Assembly (NCBI RefSeq): GCF_002020135.1
Contig: NZ_MPZS01000003.1
Location: 62,001 to 126,000 of the forward strand
Origin: Thioclava marina
Lineage (GTDB): Bacteria; Pseudomonadota; Alphaproteobacteria; Rhodobacterales; Rhodobacteraceae
Direction of reading: 5' to 3'
DNA: 64,000 nucleotides
This document shows, in pieces, positions 1-9,004 of this stretch. The notes under the pieces were generated by a model that saw nothing but the letters and a program-made list of their open reading frames with translations, was not told the origin of the DNA and did not search any database. Position numbers and translations under genes: made by a program. Position 1 is the first letter of the stretch. Each line of letters opens with the position of its first letter.

Positions 1-38
1 AGCCCGGCGCGGCCGAGGCGCATAGAGGAAAAGAGTAA
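1..38 (+). CDS. 3' end of an upstream gene, possibly murF (partial)
   Basis: Only the last few codons of a gene cut by the window edge can be present. In frame 3 an open run reaches a TAA at 36-38, which overlaps the mraY start as TAATG, a common coupling in cell-wall clusters. Frame 2 instead stops at TAG 23-25. murF usually precedes mraY in dcw clusters, so murF is the contextual guess. Eleven codons are too few to identify the protein or settle the frame. Confidence 0.35.
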   Translation, partial: PGAAEAHRGKE

Positions 39-1120
39 TGTTGTATTGGCTTACCGACCTGTCCGATGGCGGGGGCGTGTTCAACCTGTTTCGCTACATC
101 ACCTTCCGGGCGGGTGGGGCCTTCTTCACGGCACTACTGGTTGGCTTCATCTTCGGGCCGTGGCTGATCAACATCCTGCGGATGAAGCAGGGCAAGGGCC
201 AGCCGATCCGCGATGACGGCCCTGAGGGGCATCTGGCCAAGGCGGGCACGCCGACGATGGGCGGGATCCTGATCCTCACTGCGCTTCTGGTCTCGACGCT
301 GCTCTGGGCGCGGCTCGACAATGGCTATATCTGGGTCGTGCTCATGGTCACCTATGGCTATGCCGCGATCGGGTTTGCCGACGATTATGCCAAGGTGTCC
401 AAGCAGAACACCAAGGGCGTGAGCGGCAAGGCGCGGCTGGGCTTGGGCTTCCTGCTGGCGCTTCTGGCCTCGGTCGCGACTTGGTACCTGCATCCCACGG
501 AGCTGGCCGGTCATGTAGCGGTGCCGTTCCTCAAGGATTTGATCCTGAATCTCGGCTATTTCTACATCCCCTTCGCGATGTTCGTGATCGTGGGGGCGGC
601 CAATGCGGTGAACCTCACCGACGGGCTCGACGGTCTGGCGATCATGCCGGTGATGATCGCCGCGGGAACGCTGGGCGCGATTGCCTATGTCGTGGGCCGC
701 ACCGACTTCACCGAATATCTGGGCGTGCAATTCGTGCCCGGCACCGGGGAGCTGGCGATCTTTACCGCCGCGCTGATGGGCGGCGGACTTGGCTTCTTGT
801 GGTATAACGCGCCGCCGGCGGCGGTGTTCATGGGCGATACCGGCTCGCTGGCCCTGGGCGGTGCGCTCGGCGCCATCGCGGTCTGCACCCAGCACGAGAT
901 CGTGCTCGGTATTGTCGGCGGCCTCTTCGTGGTCGAGGCGCTCTCGGTGATCATCCAGGTCGCCTATTTCAAACGCACCGGCAAACGCGTTTTCCTGATG
1001 GCTCCGATCCACCACCATTTCGAGAAGAAGGGCTGGTCCGAACCGCAGATCGTGATCCGTTTCTGGATCATTTCGCTGATCCTCGCGCTGATCGGTCTTG
1101 CCACTCTGAAGATCCGCTGA
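38..1120 (+). CDS. mraY: MraY, phospho-N-acetylmuramoyl-pentapeptide transferase
   Basis: Inner-membrane enzyme that transfers phospho-MurNAc-pentapeptide from UDP to undecaprenyl phosphate, giving lipid I. The 360-residue length is typical of the family. Visible family motifs are the early cytoplasmic loop GTPTMGG, the DD pair in [20 protein letters not shown], the FMGDTGSL loop and the C-terminal [12 protein letters not shown] His box. These are the Mg and substrate sites known for MraY. About ten hydrophobic segments alternate with the loops. A purine-rich AGAGGAAAAG lies just upstream of the ATG, and the start overlaps an upstream stop (TAATG). The gene belongs to a cell-wall cluster that is interrupted just downstream. 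Confidence 0.98.
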   Translation: MLYWLTDLSDGGGVFNLFRYITFRAGGAFFTALLVGFIFGPWLINILRMKQGKGQPIRDDGPEGHLAKAGTPTMGGILILTALLVSTLLWARLDNGYIWVVLMVTYGYAAIGFADDYAKVSKQNTKGVSGKARLGLGFLLALLASVATWYLHPTELAGHVAVPFLKDLILNLGYFYIPFAMFVIVGAANAVNLTDGLDGLAIMPVMIAAGTLGAIAYVVGRTDFTEYLGVQFVPGTGELAIFTAALMGGGLGFLWYNAPPAAVFMGDTGSLALGGALGAIAVCTQHEIVLGIVGGLFVVEALSVIIQVAYFKRTGKRVFLMAPIHHHFEKKGWSEPQIVIRFWIISLILALIGLATLKIR

Positions 1121-1280
1121 TCCCGACAAACGGTTTTCACGCCGCCGATTTATAAGGCGGTGCAATGAAACCTGACCCGGCTATGCCCGATGCGCCGCCT
1201 TGCGGGGCGGCGCAGAGGCTGCGAGATTTGTGCCTGTATGCCTTTCGCGCTCCGCTGCATGCAGAGGGGCTGCACGGGGA
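1121..1280 (+). other. Spacer with two hairpins upstream of the NCS2 permease
   Basis: The 160 bases hold two inverted repeats. The first pairs 1140-1146 with 1156-1162 (7 bp, one G-T). The second pairs GCGCCGCC at 1192-1199 with GGCGGCGC at 1206-1213, with a 6-base loop. Neither is followed by a T-run, so neither is a standard intrinsic terminator. They could be an mRNA end for mraY or leader structure for the permease. A purine-type RNA switch is possible upstream of such a gene, but I cannot match a known consensus by eye. Confidence 0.4.
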
Positions 1281-2678
1281 ATGAGAATGGGACAAGGTAA
1301 ACAAGCGCTGATCTACGGGCTTGAGGACAGGCCTGCACCGGGGCCGGCCTCGCTCGCCGCGCTCCAGCATATCCTCGCCTCGATCGTGGGCATCGTGACG
1401 CCTACGCTGGTGATCGGCGGTGCGCTGGGTCTGGGCGAGCACGTACCCTACCTGATCGCCATGTCACTTTTCGTCTCGGGCGTGGCGACCTTCATCCAGT
1501 CGAACCGGGTCGGGCCGGTGGGCTCTGGGCTCCTGAGCGTGCAGGGCACCTCCTTCGCCTTTCTTGGCGCGATCCTCGCTGCGGGTTTTACGGTGAAAGA
1601 GCGCGGCGGCACGCCCGAGGATATTCTCGCAATGATCTTCGGTCTCTGCCTCGTCGGCTGTGTCGTCGAGATCGTGCTGTCGCAATTCCTCGACAAGCTG
1701 GGAAGGGTGGTGAACCCGACCGTGACCGGCGTCGTGATCACCGTGATCGGGCTGAGCCTCGTGAAGGTCGGCTTCACCGATTTCGCGGGCGGCGCAGAGG
1801 CGGGTAAAAACCTCGGTCGGCCGCTGAACCTGGCGCTTGGCACCCTCGTCGTCGCGGTGATCCTGATGACCACCTTCCTCGGCAAGCCGATGCTGCGGAT
1901 CGCGGCGATCATGATCGGGCTCATTGCGGGGACGATTGTCGCAGCGCTCTTCGGCATGGTGGACCCATCTCCGCTGGCGCAGGCGCAATGGCTGGCGTTT
2001 CCTGTGCCCTTCAAATTCGGCTTCGATTTCGACTTCGGCCTCTTCATCCCGATCGCCTTTCTCTACCTCGTGACGGCCATCGAGACCTCGGGCGACCTGA
2101 CGGCGAACTCGGTGATCTCGGGTCAGCCGGTGCGCGGGCCTCTCTATCTCAGCCGGATCAAGGGCGGCGTGCTGGGCGATGGTGTGAATTCGGGACTGGC
2201 GGCGATCTTCAATACCTTCCCGAACACGACGTTTTCGCAAAATAACGGGGTCATCCAGATGACCGGCGTGGCGAGCCGTCACGTCGGGCGCTACATCGCG
2301 GGCTTCCTTGTCATTCTCGGATTCTTTCCGATCATTGGCGCCGTTTTCCTGCTGATCCCCAAACCGGTTCTGGGCGGTGCCACGCTTTTGCTCTTCGGCT
2401 CGATCGCGGTTGCTGGCATTCGCATCATCGCCTCCGAGCCGATCGACATGCGCCGCGTCTATATCATGGCGGTGAGCTTCGGTCTCGGGCTCGGCGTGAC
2501 GCTGGTCCCCGAGGCTACGCAATATCTGCCGGTGCTGGTCAAGCAGGTCGTGGCGACTCCGATCACACTTGCGGGTCTCTCGGCGATCCTGCTGTCACTG
2601 CTGATCCCCGAAAGCCCGACATCCAAAGGCGAAATCGCAGAAGAAGCCCAAGAGGCCCCGGTCAGTGGCGCGGAGTAA
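1281..2678 (+). CDS. NCS2-family nucleobase (xanthine/uracil) permease
   Basis: Predicted inner-membrane symporter for a purine or pyrimidine base. The protein is rich in hydrophobic segments, fitting the 14-helix NCS2/NAT fold. The NAT signature is visible as QNNGVIQMTG, followed by SRHVGRY. A TSGDLTANSVISG segment sits at the usual place of the other half-helix motif. A longer frame opens at 1200, but those added residues are arginine/alanine-rich and atypical. The ATG at 1281 has GGGGA directly before it and leads into MRMGQGKQALIYGLEDRP, a normal N-terminus for this group. It lies between mraY and murD, which is not a functional grouping. Xanthine or uracil is the likeliest substrate class. 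Confidence 0.88.
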   Translation: MRMGQGKQALIYGLEDRPAPGPASLAALQHILASIVGIVTPTLVIGGALGLGEHVPYLIAMSLFVSGVATFIQSNRVGPVGSGLLSVQGTSFAFLGAILAAGFTVKERGGTPEDILAMIFGLCLVGCVVEIVLSQFLDKLGRVVNPTVTGVVITVIGLSLVKVGFTDFAGGAEAGKNLGRPLNLALGTLVVAVILMTTFLGKPMLRIAAIMIGLIAGTIVAALFGMVDPSPLAQAQWLAFPVPFKFGFDFDFGLFIPIAFLYLVTAIETSGDLTANSVISGQPVRGPLYLSRIKGGVLGDGVNSGLAAIFNTFPNTTFSQNNGVIQMTGVASRHVGRYIAGFLVILGFFPIIGAVFLLIPKPVLGGATLLLFGSIAVAGIRIIASEPIDMRRVYIMAVSFGLGLGVTLVPEATQYLPVLVKQVVATPITLAGLSAILLSLLIPESPTSKGEIAEEAQEAPVSGAE

Positions 2679-2784
2679 CGCCTCTCACCGCCGTGATTAC
2701 CAATAAGGGCGGACGGACCTCCTCTTTTCCCATGCGCCGCTGTGGTGCCTGAGCTTCCCGCCCCTTTCCCTTTCCAACCGCTTC

Positions 2785-2819
2785 AAATATCCCGGGGGAG
2801 CGGGGGTTGGCCCCCGCGC
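2785..2819 (+). repeat. GC-rich intergenic repeat (AAATATCCCGGGG type)
   Basis: AAATATCCCGGGGGAG (2785-2800) runs into a perfect hairpin, CGGGGG at 2801-2806 with CCCCCG at 2811-2816 and loop TTGG. The same order (AAATATC-C/T-CGGGG-AG, then a G-block/C-block hairpin) recurs twice, inverted, at 52354-52492. This marks a dispersed family. It sits 17 bases before murD and may act in the RNA as a stabilising or terminating structure. Confidence 0.65.
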
Positions 2820-2835
2820 GCGACAGGAGGCTGCG

Positions 2836-4236
2836 ATGATCCCGGTTCAGGGCTTTGACGGACATAAGGTGGCGGTTCTGGGCCTCGGGCGTTCGGGCCT
2901 GGCTACAGCGGCGGCCCTGCGCGCAGGCGGGGCAGAGCCACTTTGCTGGGATGACAGTCCCGAGGGGCGGGCCCGCGCAGAGGAGGCGGGCTTTGCGATC
3001 CACGACCTCACCCGGCAAATCGCCTTCGACGGGGTCGCGGCGCTGATCGTCTCGCCGGGGATTCCGCATCTCTACCCCAAGCCCAACCCGGTGATCGCGG
3101 CAGCAATGGCGGCAGGCATTCCGGTCGACAATGATATCGGGCTTTTCTTCCGCTCTTGGGCGACGCGCGAGTTCGACAATTTCGACACCACTCCGCGCAC
3201 GATCTGCGTGACCGGCTCGAACGGGAAATCGACCACCACGGCGCTCATCCATCATATCCTGCAAGAGGCGGGCCGCCCGACGCAAATGGCGGGCAATATC
3301 GGGCGCGGCGTGCTCGATATCGAACCGGCCGAGGATGGCGAGGTCGTGGTGCTGGAACTGTCGAGCTACCAGACCGATCTCGCGCGGGCCCTGACCCCCG
3401 ACATTGCAGTCTTCACCAATCTATCTCCCGATCACCTCGATCGCCATGCAGGGATGGGCGGCTATTTCGCGGCCAAGCGTCGCCTTTTCGCCGAGGGCGG
3501 CCCCGATCGCGCGGTGATCGGGGTGGACGAGCCCGAGGGCGTCTATCTCGCCAACCAGATCTCGATGGGGCGCGAGGACGACCGGCTGATCCGGGTCTCC
3601 TCGGCGCGCAAGCTCGGCGACTGGGGCTGGTCTGTCTTTGCCCGCAAGGGGTTCCTGAGCGAATGGCGCAAGGGGCGGCAAATGGCTTCTATCGACCTGC
3701 GCGAAATCACTGGGCTTCCGGGCGCGCATAACCACCAGAACGCCTGCGCCGCCTATGCCGCGACGCGCGCGATCGGGATCGCGCCGCGGATGATCGAGCA
3801 GGCGTTCCACTCTTTCGCGGGGCTGCCTCATCGCAGCCAGACGGTGGCGGACAAGGGAGGCGTGCGCTGGGTCAACGACTCCAAGGCCACCAATACCGAC
3901 AGCGCAGCCAAGGCGCTCGATGCGTTCCGCAATATCCGCTGGATCGCGGGGGGGCTGGGCAAGGAGGGCGGGGTGGCGAGCCTCGCGGGCCATCTCGAAC
4001 ATGTGCGCAAAGCCTATTTCATCGGCCATTCGGCGCGTGATTTCGCGTTGGAACTCGCCCCGCTCGAACACGAGATCTGCGAGACGATGGAGGCTGCGGT
4101 CGCGGCGTGTGCGCGCGACGCGGAACCCGGAGATACGGTTCTGCTTGCACCGGCGGCGGCGAGCTTCGATCAATATCCCAATTTCGAAAAGCGCGGCGAG
4201 CATTTCGCGCAGCTCGTGGATGCGCTGCCGGGGTAA
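2836..4236 (+). CDS. murD: MurD, UDP-N-acetylmuramoyl-L-alanine--D-glutamate ligase
   Basis: Cytoplasmic ATP-dependent ligase that adds D-glutamate to UDP-MurNAc-L-Ala. The 466 residues fit the family. An N-terminal UDP-binding Rossmann part ([13 protein letters not shown]) is followed by the central Mur-ligase ATP loop [11 protein letters not shown] near residues 124-134. Next come ELSSYQ and [10 protein letters not shown] with the metal-binding His. The C-terminal domain holds [21 protein letters not shown] and [19 protein letters not shown], all diagnostic for MurD. AGGAG lies 6 bases upstream of the ATG. The expected neighbours ftsW and murG do not follow. Confidence 0.97.
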   Translation: MIPVQGFDGHKVAVLGLGRSGLATAAALRAGGAEPLCWDDSPEGRARAEEAGFAIHDLTRQIAFDGVAALIVSPGIPHLYPKPNPVIAAAMAAGIPVDNDIGLFFRSWATREFDNFDTTPRTICVTGSNGKSTTTALIHHILQEAGRPTQMAGNIGRGVLDIEPAEDGEVVVLELSSYQTDLARALTPDIAVFTNLSPDHLDRHAGMGGYFAAKRRLFAEGGPDRAVIGVDEPEGVYLANQISMGREDDRLIRVSSARKLGDWGWSVFARKGFLSEWRKGRQMASIDLREITGLPGAHNHQNACAAYAATRAIGIAPRMIEQAFHSFAGLPHRSQTVADKGGVRWVNDSKATNTDSAAKALDAFRNIRWIAGGLGKEGGVASLAGHLEHVRKAYFIGHSARDFALELAPLEHEICETMEAAVAACARDAEPGDTVLLAPAAASFDQYPNFEKRGEHFAQLVDALPG

Positions 4237-4278
4237 ACCCGGGCTTGCGCCCGCGCGTGCAATGGCGATGCTGAGCCC

Positions 4279-5046
4279 ATGAGCGATGCCCCCAAGAGTG
4301 AAGCCGGAACTATCTCGACCCCGACGCCCGAGTTACTGCCTGCGGGCACGGATGGAATGCTCGTGCGGTTCGCACTCAGCCCCGACCCGGTCGCGATGGC
4401 GGCCGCGCAGGGTTTCGAGCTTGCGCTGGAAGAGGCCCGGCCCGCCGGGGTGATCGAGGTGGCGCCCGCGCTCGTCTCGGTGCTGCTGCGCTTCGATCCC
4501 GCGCAGACCCGGCGCGCCGATCTGATCGCGGCCCTGCGCCCTCTGGCAGAGCGCGCGGCACGCGAGGCAGGTCACCGGCCGGACCCGATCCGCCGCTGGC
4601 AGATCCCCGCGGCTTTCGGGGGTGACAACGGCCCCGAGCTTGCCCCCATTGCCCGCCAGCTTGGCCTGAGCGAGAGGGAAGCTGTGGGTGAGATCTGCAA
4701 AGCGGATCTTCGCGTGCTCGCGATCGGCTTCTTTCCCGGTCAGCCCTATCTCGGTCTTCTGCCCGAACCCTGGAACCTGCCGCGCCTGCCAGAGCTGGTG
4801 CCCTCGGTGCCCTCCGGTGCCGTGGTCGTCGCGGTGCGCCAGATCGTGCTTTTCGGTGCGTCCTCGGCAACAGGGTGGCGGCAGGTCGCACGCTCGCATT
4901 TTCGCTGTTTCGATCCCGCGCGGACCGAGCCGATGCCCCTGCGCGCGGGCGATGCGATCCGTTTCGTGCCGATCAGCGCCGGGGAACTGGCGGCGCTCGA
5001 TACGCCCGACGGTATGGGCGGCGCGCGGCTGGAGCATCTGGCATGA
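4279..5046 (+). CDS. pxpB: 5-oxoprolinase subunit PxpB (allophanate hydrolase subunit 1 family)
   Basis: One of three subunits of the prokaryotic ATP-dependent 5-oxoprolinase, which opens pyroglutamate to glutamate. The 255-residue protein has the KipI/AHS1 fold, with the conserved GFFPGQPYLGLLP segment near its middle and RxxVPSGAV-like and GWR motifs further on. The assignment rests mainly on its partners: it overlaps pxpC by ATGA (5043-5046), and pxpA follows. Stand-alone AHS1 proteins can also be KipI-like kinase inhibitors, but the BCA order argues for oxoprolinase. The N-terminal 15 residues are low complexity, so the start could be slightly downstream. Confidence 0.9.
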   Translation: MSDAPKSEAGTISTPTPELLPAGTDGMLVRFALSPDPVAMAAAQGFELALEEARPAGVIEVAPALVSVLLRFDPAQTRRADLIAALRPLAERAAREAGHRPDPIRRWQIPAAFGGDNGPELAPIARQLGLSEREAVGEICKADLRVLAIGFFPGQPYLGLLPEPWNLPRLPELVPSVPSGAVVVAVRQIVLFGASSATGWRQVARSHFRCFDPARTEPMPLRAGDAIRFVPISAGELAALDTPDGMGGARLEHLA

Positions 5047-6059
5047 GCGCGCTGCGGGTCTTGCGCGCCGACGGGTTGATCTCGGTGCAGGATATGGGCC
5101 GCGAGGGCTATCTCTCCCAAGGCCTTTCGCGCGGTGGTGCGATGGACCGTCTGGCGCTTCTGGAGGCGGCTGCTTTGCTGGGGGCAGAGACCCCGCTGGC
5201 AGGGCTCGAGATGGCCGGGGCAGGGGGGCTTTTCGAGGTCACCCGGCCGATGCGGATCGCCCTGACCGGCGCGCCGATGCGGGCCGATCTCGACGGGGTG
5301 GCGCTGCGCTGGAACGCGGCCCATCCGGTTTTGCCCGGACAACAGCTGCGCATCGGCGGCGCGCAGGCGGGCAGTTACGGCTATCTCGTGCCGGGCGGTG
5401 AGTTTGCGACACCCGGCTGGCTGGGCAGCCGCGCGGCACATCTGTCGGTCGGGATTGGCGCGCGGGTGGAGAGCGGCCTGACGTTTCCCTGCGCAGACGA
5501 TCCCGCGCCGGACCGTCCGGCGCGCGGATTGCCCGCAACCCAGCGTTTCGACGGTGGCACGGTGCGGGTGGCAGACGGCCCGCAAACCGCGCTTTTTGAC
5601 CCCGCAGTGATCGCGTCATTCTATGAAACGGGTTTTGTGCGCGCCCCGCGTGGGAACCGCCAGGGCGTGCAACTCGATGCGGAGACGCGGTTTGCGGCGC
5701 AGGGGGCGGCGGGGCTGGCATCGGACGTGATCGGGCCGGGAGACGTTCAGATGACGGGTGACGGCGTGCCCTACGTTCTGCTCGCCGAATGCCAGACCAT
5801 CGGCGGCTATCCAAGGATCGGCAAGGTGATCCCTGCTGATCTGCCGATTGTCGCGCAGGCCCCGCCCGGAGCGCGGCTGCGCTTCTCCCGGCTGTCGCCT
5901 GATCAGGCCGATGCGCTCTGGCGGTCCGAGGCCGAGCAGTTGCGTACCCTTCGGGCCGCCTGCCATCCGCTGATCCGCGACCCGTCCGAAATGGGGGATC
6001 TGCTTTCCTACCAGCTCATCGGCGGTGTAACCTCGGGCGACGATCTGGAGAGGGGCTGA
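5043..6059 (+). CDS. pxpC: 5-oxoprolinase subunit PxpC (biotin-dependent carboxyltransferase/AHS2 family)
   Basis: Partner subunit of PxpB in 5-oxoprolinase, 338 residues from this start. The AHS2 hallmarks are the N-terminal SVQDMGREGYLSQGLSRGGAMDRLAL and later SYGYLVPGG, SDVIGPGDVQ and YVLLAECQTIGGYPRIGKVI. A longer frame opens at 4875, but it runs through the pxpB coding region. The ATG at 5043 forms the usual 4-base overlap with the pxpB stop and leads directly into the family N-terminus. The stop overlaps the pxpA start by one base (TGATG), so the three genes are translationally coupled. Confidence 0.93.
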   Translation: MSALRVLRADGLISVQDMGREGYLSQGLSRGGAMDRLALLEAAALLGAETPLAGLEMAGAGGLFEVTRPMRIALTGAPMRADLDGVALRWNAAHPVLPGQQLRIGGAQAGSYGYLVPGGEFATPGWLGSRAAHLSVGIGARVESGLTFPCADDPAPDRPARGLPATQRFDGGTVRVADGPQTALFDPAVIASFYETGFVRAPRGNRQGVQLDAETRFAAQGAAGLASDVIGPGDVQMTGDGVPYVLLAECQTIGGYPRIGKVIPADLPIVAQAPPGARLRFSRLSPDQADALWRSEAEQLRTLRAACHPLIRDPSEMGDLLSYQLIGGVTSGDDLERG

Positions 6060-6814
6060 TGCGTATCGATCTCAATGCCGATATGGGCGAGGGTTTCGGC
6101 CCCTGGAGCATGGGCGATGACACGGCGCTGCTCGACGTGATCAGCTCGGCCAATATCGCCTGCGCTTTTCATGCGGGCGACCCCGATCACATGGCTGCGG
6201 TGATGCGCGCGGCGGTGACGCAGGGAGTGGGCATCGGCGCGCATCCGGGATTTGCCGACATGCAAGGTTTCGGGCGGCGGCGGATGTCTCTTTCCTCCGA
6301 GGAGCTCGGAAATCTGGTCGCCTATCAGCTGGGGGCTGCGCAGGCGATGGCCCGGCGCGCGGGCGGGCAGGTGCGGCATCTGAAACTTCACGGGGCGCTC
6401 TCGAACATGGCGGCCGAGGATGCCTCGATCGCGCGCGCCTGTTTCGAGGCGGCGCTTGCGGTCGATCCCGAGCTCATTGTCGTGGTGATGCCTCTGACCG
6501 CAATGGACGAGGCGGCGGAAGCGCTGGGTGCGAAGCGGGCGGGCGAGGTCTTTGCCGATCGCGCCTATACCGAAACAGGTCTTCTGGCCCCGCGAGGTAC
6601 GCCGGGCGCGATGATCCATGATGCAAGCGAGGCGGCCGAACGGGTGGCGGCGATGCTGCGCGCGGGCGGGATCGTAACCGGCTCGGGCAAGGTGCTGCCG
6701 TGCCGGATCGACACGGTCTGCGTGCATGGCGACAGCCCCGATGCGGTTGCGATGGCGCGCGCGCTGCGGGGCCATCTCGCGGCCGAGGGGATCGGGATCG
6801 CGCGCTTTGGCTGA
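6059..6814 (+). CDS. pxpA: 5-oxoprolinase subunit PxpA (LamB/YcsF family)
   Basis: Third oxoprolinase subunit, thought to carry the catalytic metal site. The 251 residues open with the typical MRIDLNADMGEGFGPW, followed by SSANIACAFHAGDPDHM, IGAHPGFADMQGFGRR, LKLHGALSNMA and, near the end, CVHGDSPDAVAMA, which are YcsF-family signatures. The gene is tightly coupled to pxpC. With PxpBC it should convert 5-oxoproline, a spontaneous damage product of glutamine and glutamyl peptides, to glutamate. This fits the amino-acid catabolic genes that follow on the other strand. Confidence 0.95.
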   Translation: MRIDLNADMGEGFGPWSMGDDTALLDVISSANIACAFHAGDPDHMAAVMRAAVTQGVGIGAHPGFADMQGFGRRRMSLSSEELGNLVAYQLGAAQAMARRAGGQVRHLKLHGALSNMAAEDASIARACFEAALAVDPELIVVVMPLTAMDEAAEALGAKRAGEVFADRAYTETGLLAPRGTPGAMIHDASEAAERVAAMLRAGGIVTGSGKVLPCRIDTVCVHGDSPDAVAMARALRGHLAAEGIGIARFG

Positions 6815-6817
6815 GGC

Positions 6818-7744
6818 TCAGGCCTTCGAGGCGATGTAATTCGCGGTCATCAGGTCGAGATGCGCGCCGCCGCCATTCTTGAAGATCGTGATCTCCTCGG
6901 CGCTCTCACGACCTTTCGCGGAGCCACCGACCAGATCGTAGAGATCGCCCAGCACGTCGTCTTCCGAGATCACGCCCGCGCGCATCGGGATCAGCAGCTC
7001 CCCGATATGGCCAAGCGTTGTCGCGCGGCTGTCGACGAACAACCGTCCCTTTGAGATCAGCGCATCATCAGCCTCGCGCATGTCGGCCTTGTAGGCGCCG
7101 ATCAGGTCGACATGAGTGCCGGGCCTGATCCAGTCGCCATGCAGCACCGGCTCGCGCGCCATCGTCGCGCAGGAGATTATATCGGCCATGCCTGCCGCCT
7201 CGGCCAGATCTGGCGCGGCAGTAAGGGGAATGGCGCTTTCGACATCCTCCACCAGCGCCTGCGCCTGTTCGGGGCGCCGCGTCCAAAGGGTGATCCGCTC
7301 AAGCCCCGGAAAGAGCGCGCCATAAGCCGCGATCAGCGAACGGGCCACCGTCCCGCCGCCCACGATCAGAAGGCGTTTGCTGTCGGGTCGCGCCAGAAGT
7401 CGCGCGCCAAGGCCGCTATCGGCGGCTGTCTTGATCTCGGTGACGAGCGGGCTCTCGACGATGGCGCGCAGGCAGCCATGCTCGGGCTCGAAGACCAGCA
7501 TAGCGCCTTGCACCGTCGGCAGGCCAGCCTTTGGGTTCCCATCGAAAACGGTGAAGCTTTTGACCCCGTAGCCCAGCCCCGGAACATAGGCCGAGCGGCT
7601 GAGCAGCGTTCCGGTCGCGGGGCCGAGGAACGTGTCTCCGATCTCGGCCTGCGGGCGTTTGTGACCTTCGCGCAGTGCCTCCACCGCTTCCGCCCAGTCG
7701 AGCCGGTTGATCATCGCGTCATAGGTCAGGGTCGGGATGCTCAT
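6818..7744 (-). CDS. Ornithine cyclodeaminase / mu-crystallin family protein
   Basis: NAD(P)-dependent enzyme of the OCD/mu-crystallin family, 308 residues. A Rossmann segment is visible as LLIVGGGTVARSLIAAY, preceded by KTAADSGLGARLLAR and followed by DIISCATMAREPVL and HVDLIGAYKADMREAD. These match the nucleotide site and the catalytic Asp region of the family. Members act as ornithine cyclodeaminase, pyrroline-2-carboxylate or ketimine reductase, or alanine dehydrogenase. The sequence alone does not choose. The upstream D-amino-acid dehydrogenase-like gene, 9 bases away, would yield 2-oxo acids or cyclic imines, so an imine reductase is attractive. AAGGAGAG precedes the ATG at good spacing. 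Confidence 0.85.
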   Translation of the reverse strand: MSIPTLTYDAMINRLDWAEAVEALREGHKRPQAEIGDTFLGPATGTLLSRSAYVPGLGYGVKSFTVFDGNPKAGLPTVQGAMLVFEPEHGCLRAIVESPLVTEIKTAADSGLGARLLARPDSKRLLIVGGGTVARSLIAAYGALFPGLERITLWTRRPEQAQALVEDVESAIPLTAAPDLAEAAGMADIISCATMAREPVLHGDWIRPGTHVDLIGAYKADMREADDALISKGRLFVDSRATTLGHIGELLIPMRAGVISEDDVLGDLYDLVGGSAKGRESAEEITIFKNGGGAHLDLMTANYIASKA

Positions 7745-7753
7745 CGTCTCTCC

Positions 7754-9004
7754 TTATAACGGGTCGAGCCAGCGCGCCTGGGCCGACACATCTTGTACCT
7801 CGCGCGCCTCGCCCGAAATCGCCTGCGCCAGCAGCTCGCCGCAGCCCGCCGAGGCGGTCCAGCCAAGCGAGCCGTGGCCCGCATTGATCCAGAGATTGGG
7901 ATAGGCGCGCACCCGTCCAAGATAGGGGGCGCTGGCGGGGGTGGTCGGGCGAAGTCCCGTCCAGAAGGTGCCATCGTCGAGATCGACCACATCCGCGAAA
8001 TGGCGTTCGGCATAGCGGCGCAGGATGTCGAGCCGCTTCTCGGGCATGTCGCGATTGCGGCCCGCGAATTCCGCGAGCGCGGTGATCCGCAGGATGCCGC
8101 TATAGACGCCGACGGCAAGCCGCGCGGCCTCGTCGATGAAGGGCAGGGTCGGCGCAGCTTCGGCATCCTTGATCCGCCAGCTGCCGGAATAGCCCTTCAC
8201 CGGATAGATATTGGGCGCAAAGCCCAAGGGGCGCGTGAGGTCGGGGGTCTCGATCCCGGTCGCGAGGATGACGTGATCGGCGGCAATCACCTCGCCGCCC
8301 GCGCGGATGCCTGTGATCGTGCCGTTCTGCCGCTCGAACCCTTCGAACTCGGTGTCGTAGCGCAGGGTGACATGGTTCAGCCGCCCCAGATGCGCGCCAA
8401 GCTCGTTGGTGAAGAGGTGGCAATCGCCCACGCTGTCCTCGGGCGCGTAGAAGCCGCCCGCGAAATGATCCGTCATCCGGCTCAGGCGCGGGTCTCTCGC
8501 GACGATCTCGGCGGCGGTGACCGGCTGGAGATGCGCGCTCGCATGGCTGTCGCGGAAGGTCTCGAACTCGGCGCGGTCGGTATGCAGGTAAAAGCCCCCC
8601 GCGTGGCGTACGAGCCCGCCAAGCCCGGCCTCTTCGGCGACCACGGGCAGGCGCGCGCGGCTGAACCGGCAGAGCCGTGCGAGCCGGTCGCTATTGGCCC
8701 CGTGCGCCTCGGCGGAACAGTTGCGCAGGAATTCCAACCCCCAGCGGATCAGCGCTGGATCGCTCCAGCGGCTGACCTTCACGCCCGGATCGCGCCCCGC
8801 GGCGGCGCGGATCATCGTGCCAAGCGCACCGGGTCCGGCCCAGGCCTCGGCATGGCCGATCGAGATGATCCCCGCATTGCCTTTCGAGCACAGGTTCGCC
8901 GGCGCCGATCCGCGCTCGATCACCGTCACCTTTGTGCCGCGCCGCGCCAACGCATAGGCGGTCTGGATGCCCACAACGCCCGCGCCGAGAACGACGACGC
9001 TCAT
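7754..9004 (-). CDS. D-amino-acid dehydrogenase (DadA-like FAD oxidoreductase)
   Basis: FAD-dependent dehydrogenase of the DadA/DAO family, about 416 residues. The N-terminal dinucleotide fold is VVVLGAGVVGIQTAYALARRGTKV with an acidic end in VIERG. The DadA-like CSKGNAGIIS and the C-terminal FWTGLRPTTPASAPYLGRV and NAGHGSLGWTASAG are seen. It should deaminate a D-amino acid (or D/L-hydroxyproline-type substrate) and pass electrons to the quinone pool. A GTG at 9013 is in frame, but the ATG at 9004 begins right at the FAD fold and has GGGG upstream. It is probably cotranscribed with the downstream cyclodeaminase-family gene. Confidence 0.85.
   Translation of the reverse strand: MSVVVLGAGVVGIQTAYALARRGTKVTVIERGSAPANLCSKGNAGIISIGHAEAWAGPGALGTMIRAAAGRDPGVKVSRWSDPALIRWGLEFLRNCSAEAHGANSDRLARLCRFSRARLPVVAEEAGLGGLVRHAGGFYLHTDRAEFETFRDSHASAHLQPVTAAEIVARDPRLSRMTDHFAGGFYAPEDSVGDCHLFTNELGAHLGRLNHVTLRYDTEFEGFERQNGTITGIRAGGEVIAADHVILATGIETPDLTRPLGFAPNIYPVKGYSGSWRIKDAEAAPTLPFIDEAARLAVGVYSGILRITALAEFAGRNRDMPEKRLDILRRYAERHFADVVDLDDGTFWTGLRPTTPASAPYLGRVRAYPNLWINAGHGSLGWTASAGCGELLAQAISGEAREVQDVSAQARWLDPL

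Noticed and set aside
134-1165. Long open frame on the minus strand opposite mraY
   Set aside because: It is antisense to a certain gene, is His/Arg/Asp-rich with no recognisable motif, and reflects the high third-position GC of mraY.
1121-1280. Purine-type riboswitch before the NCS2 permease
   Set aside because: Two hairpins exist, but I could not match any known purine or xanthine switch consensus, so no riboswitch is called.
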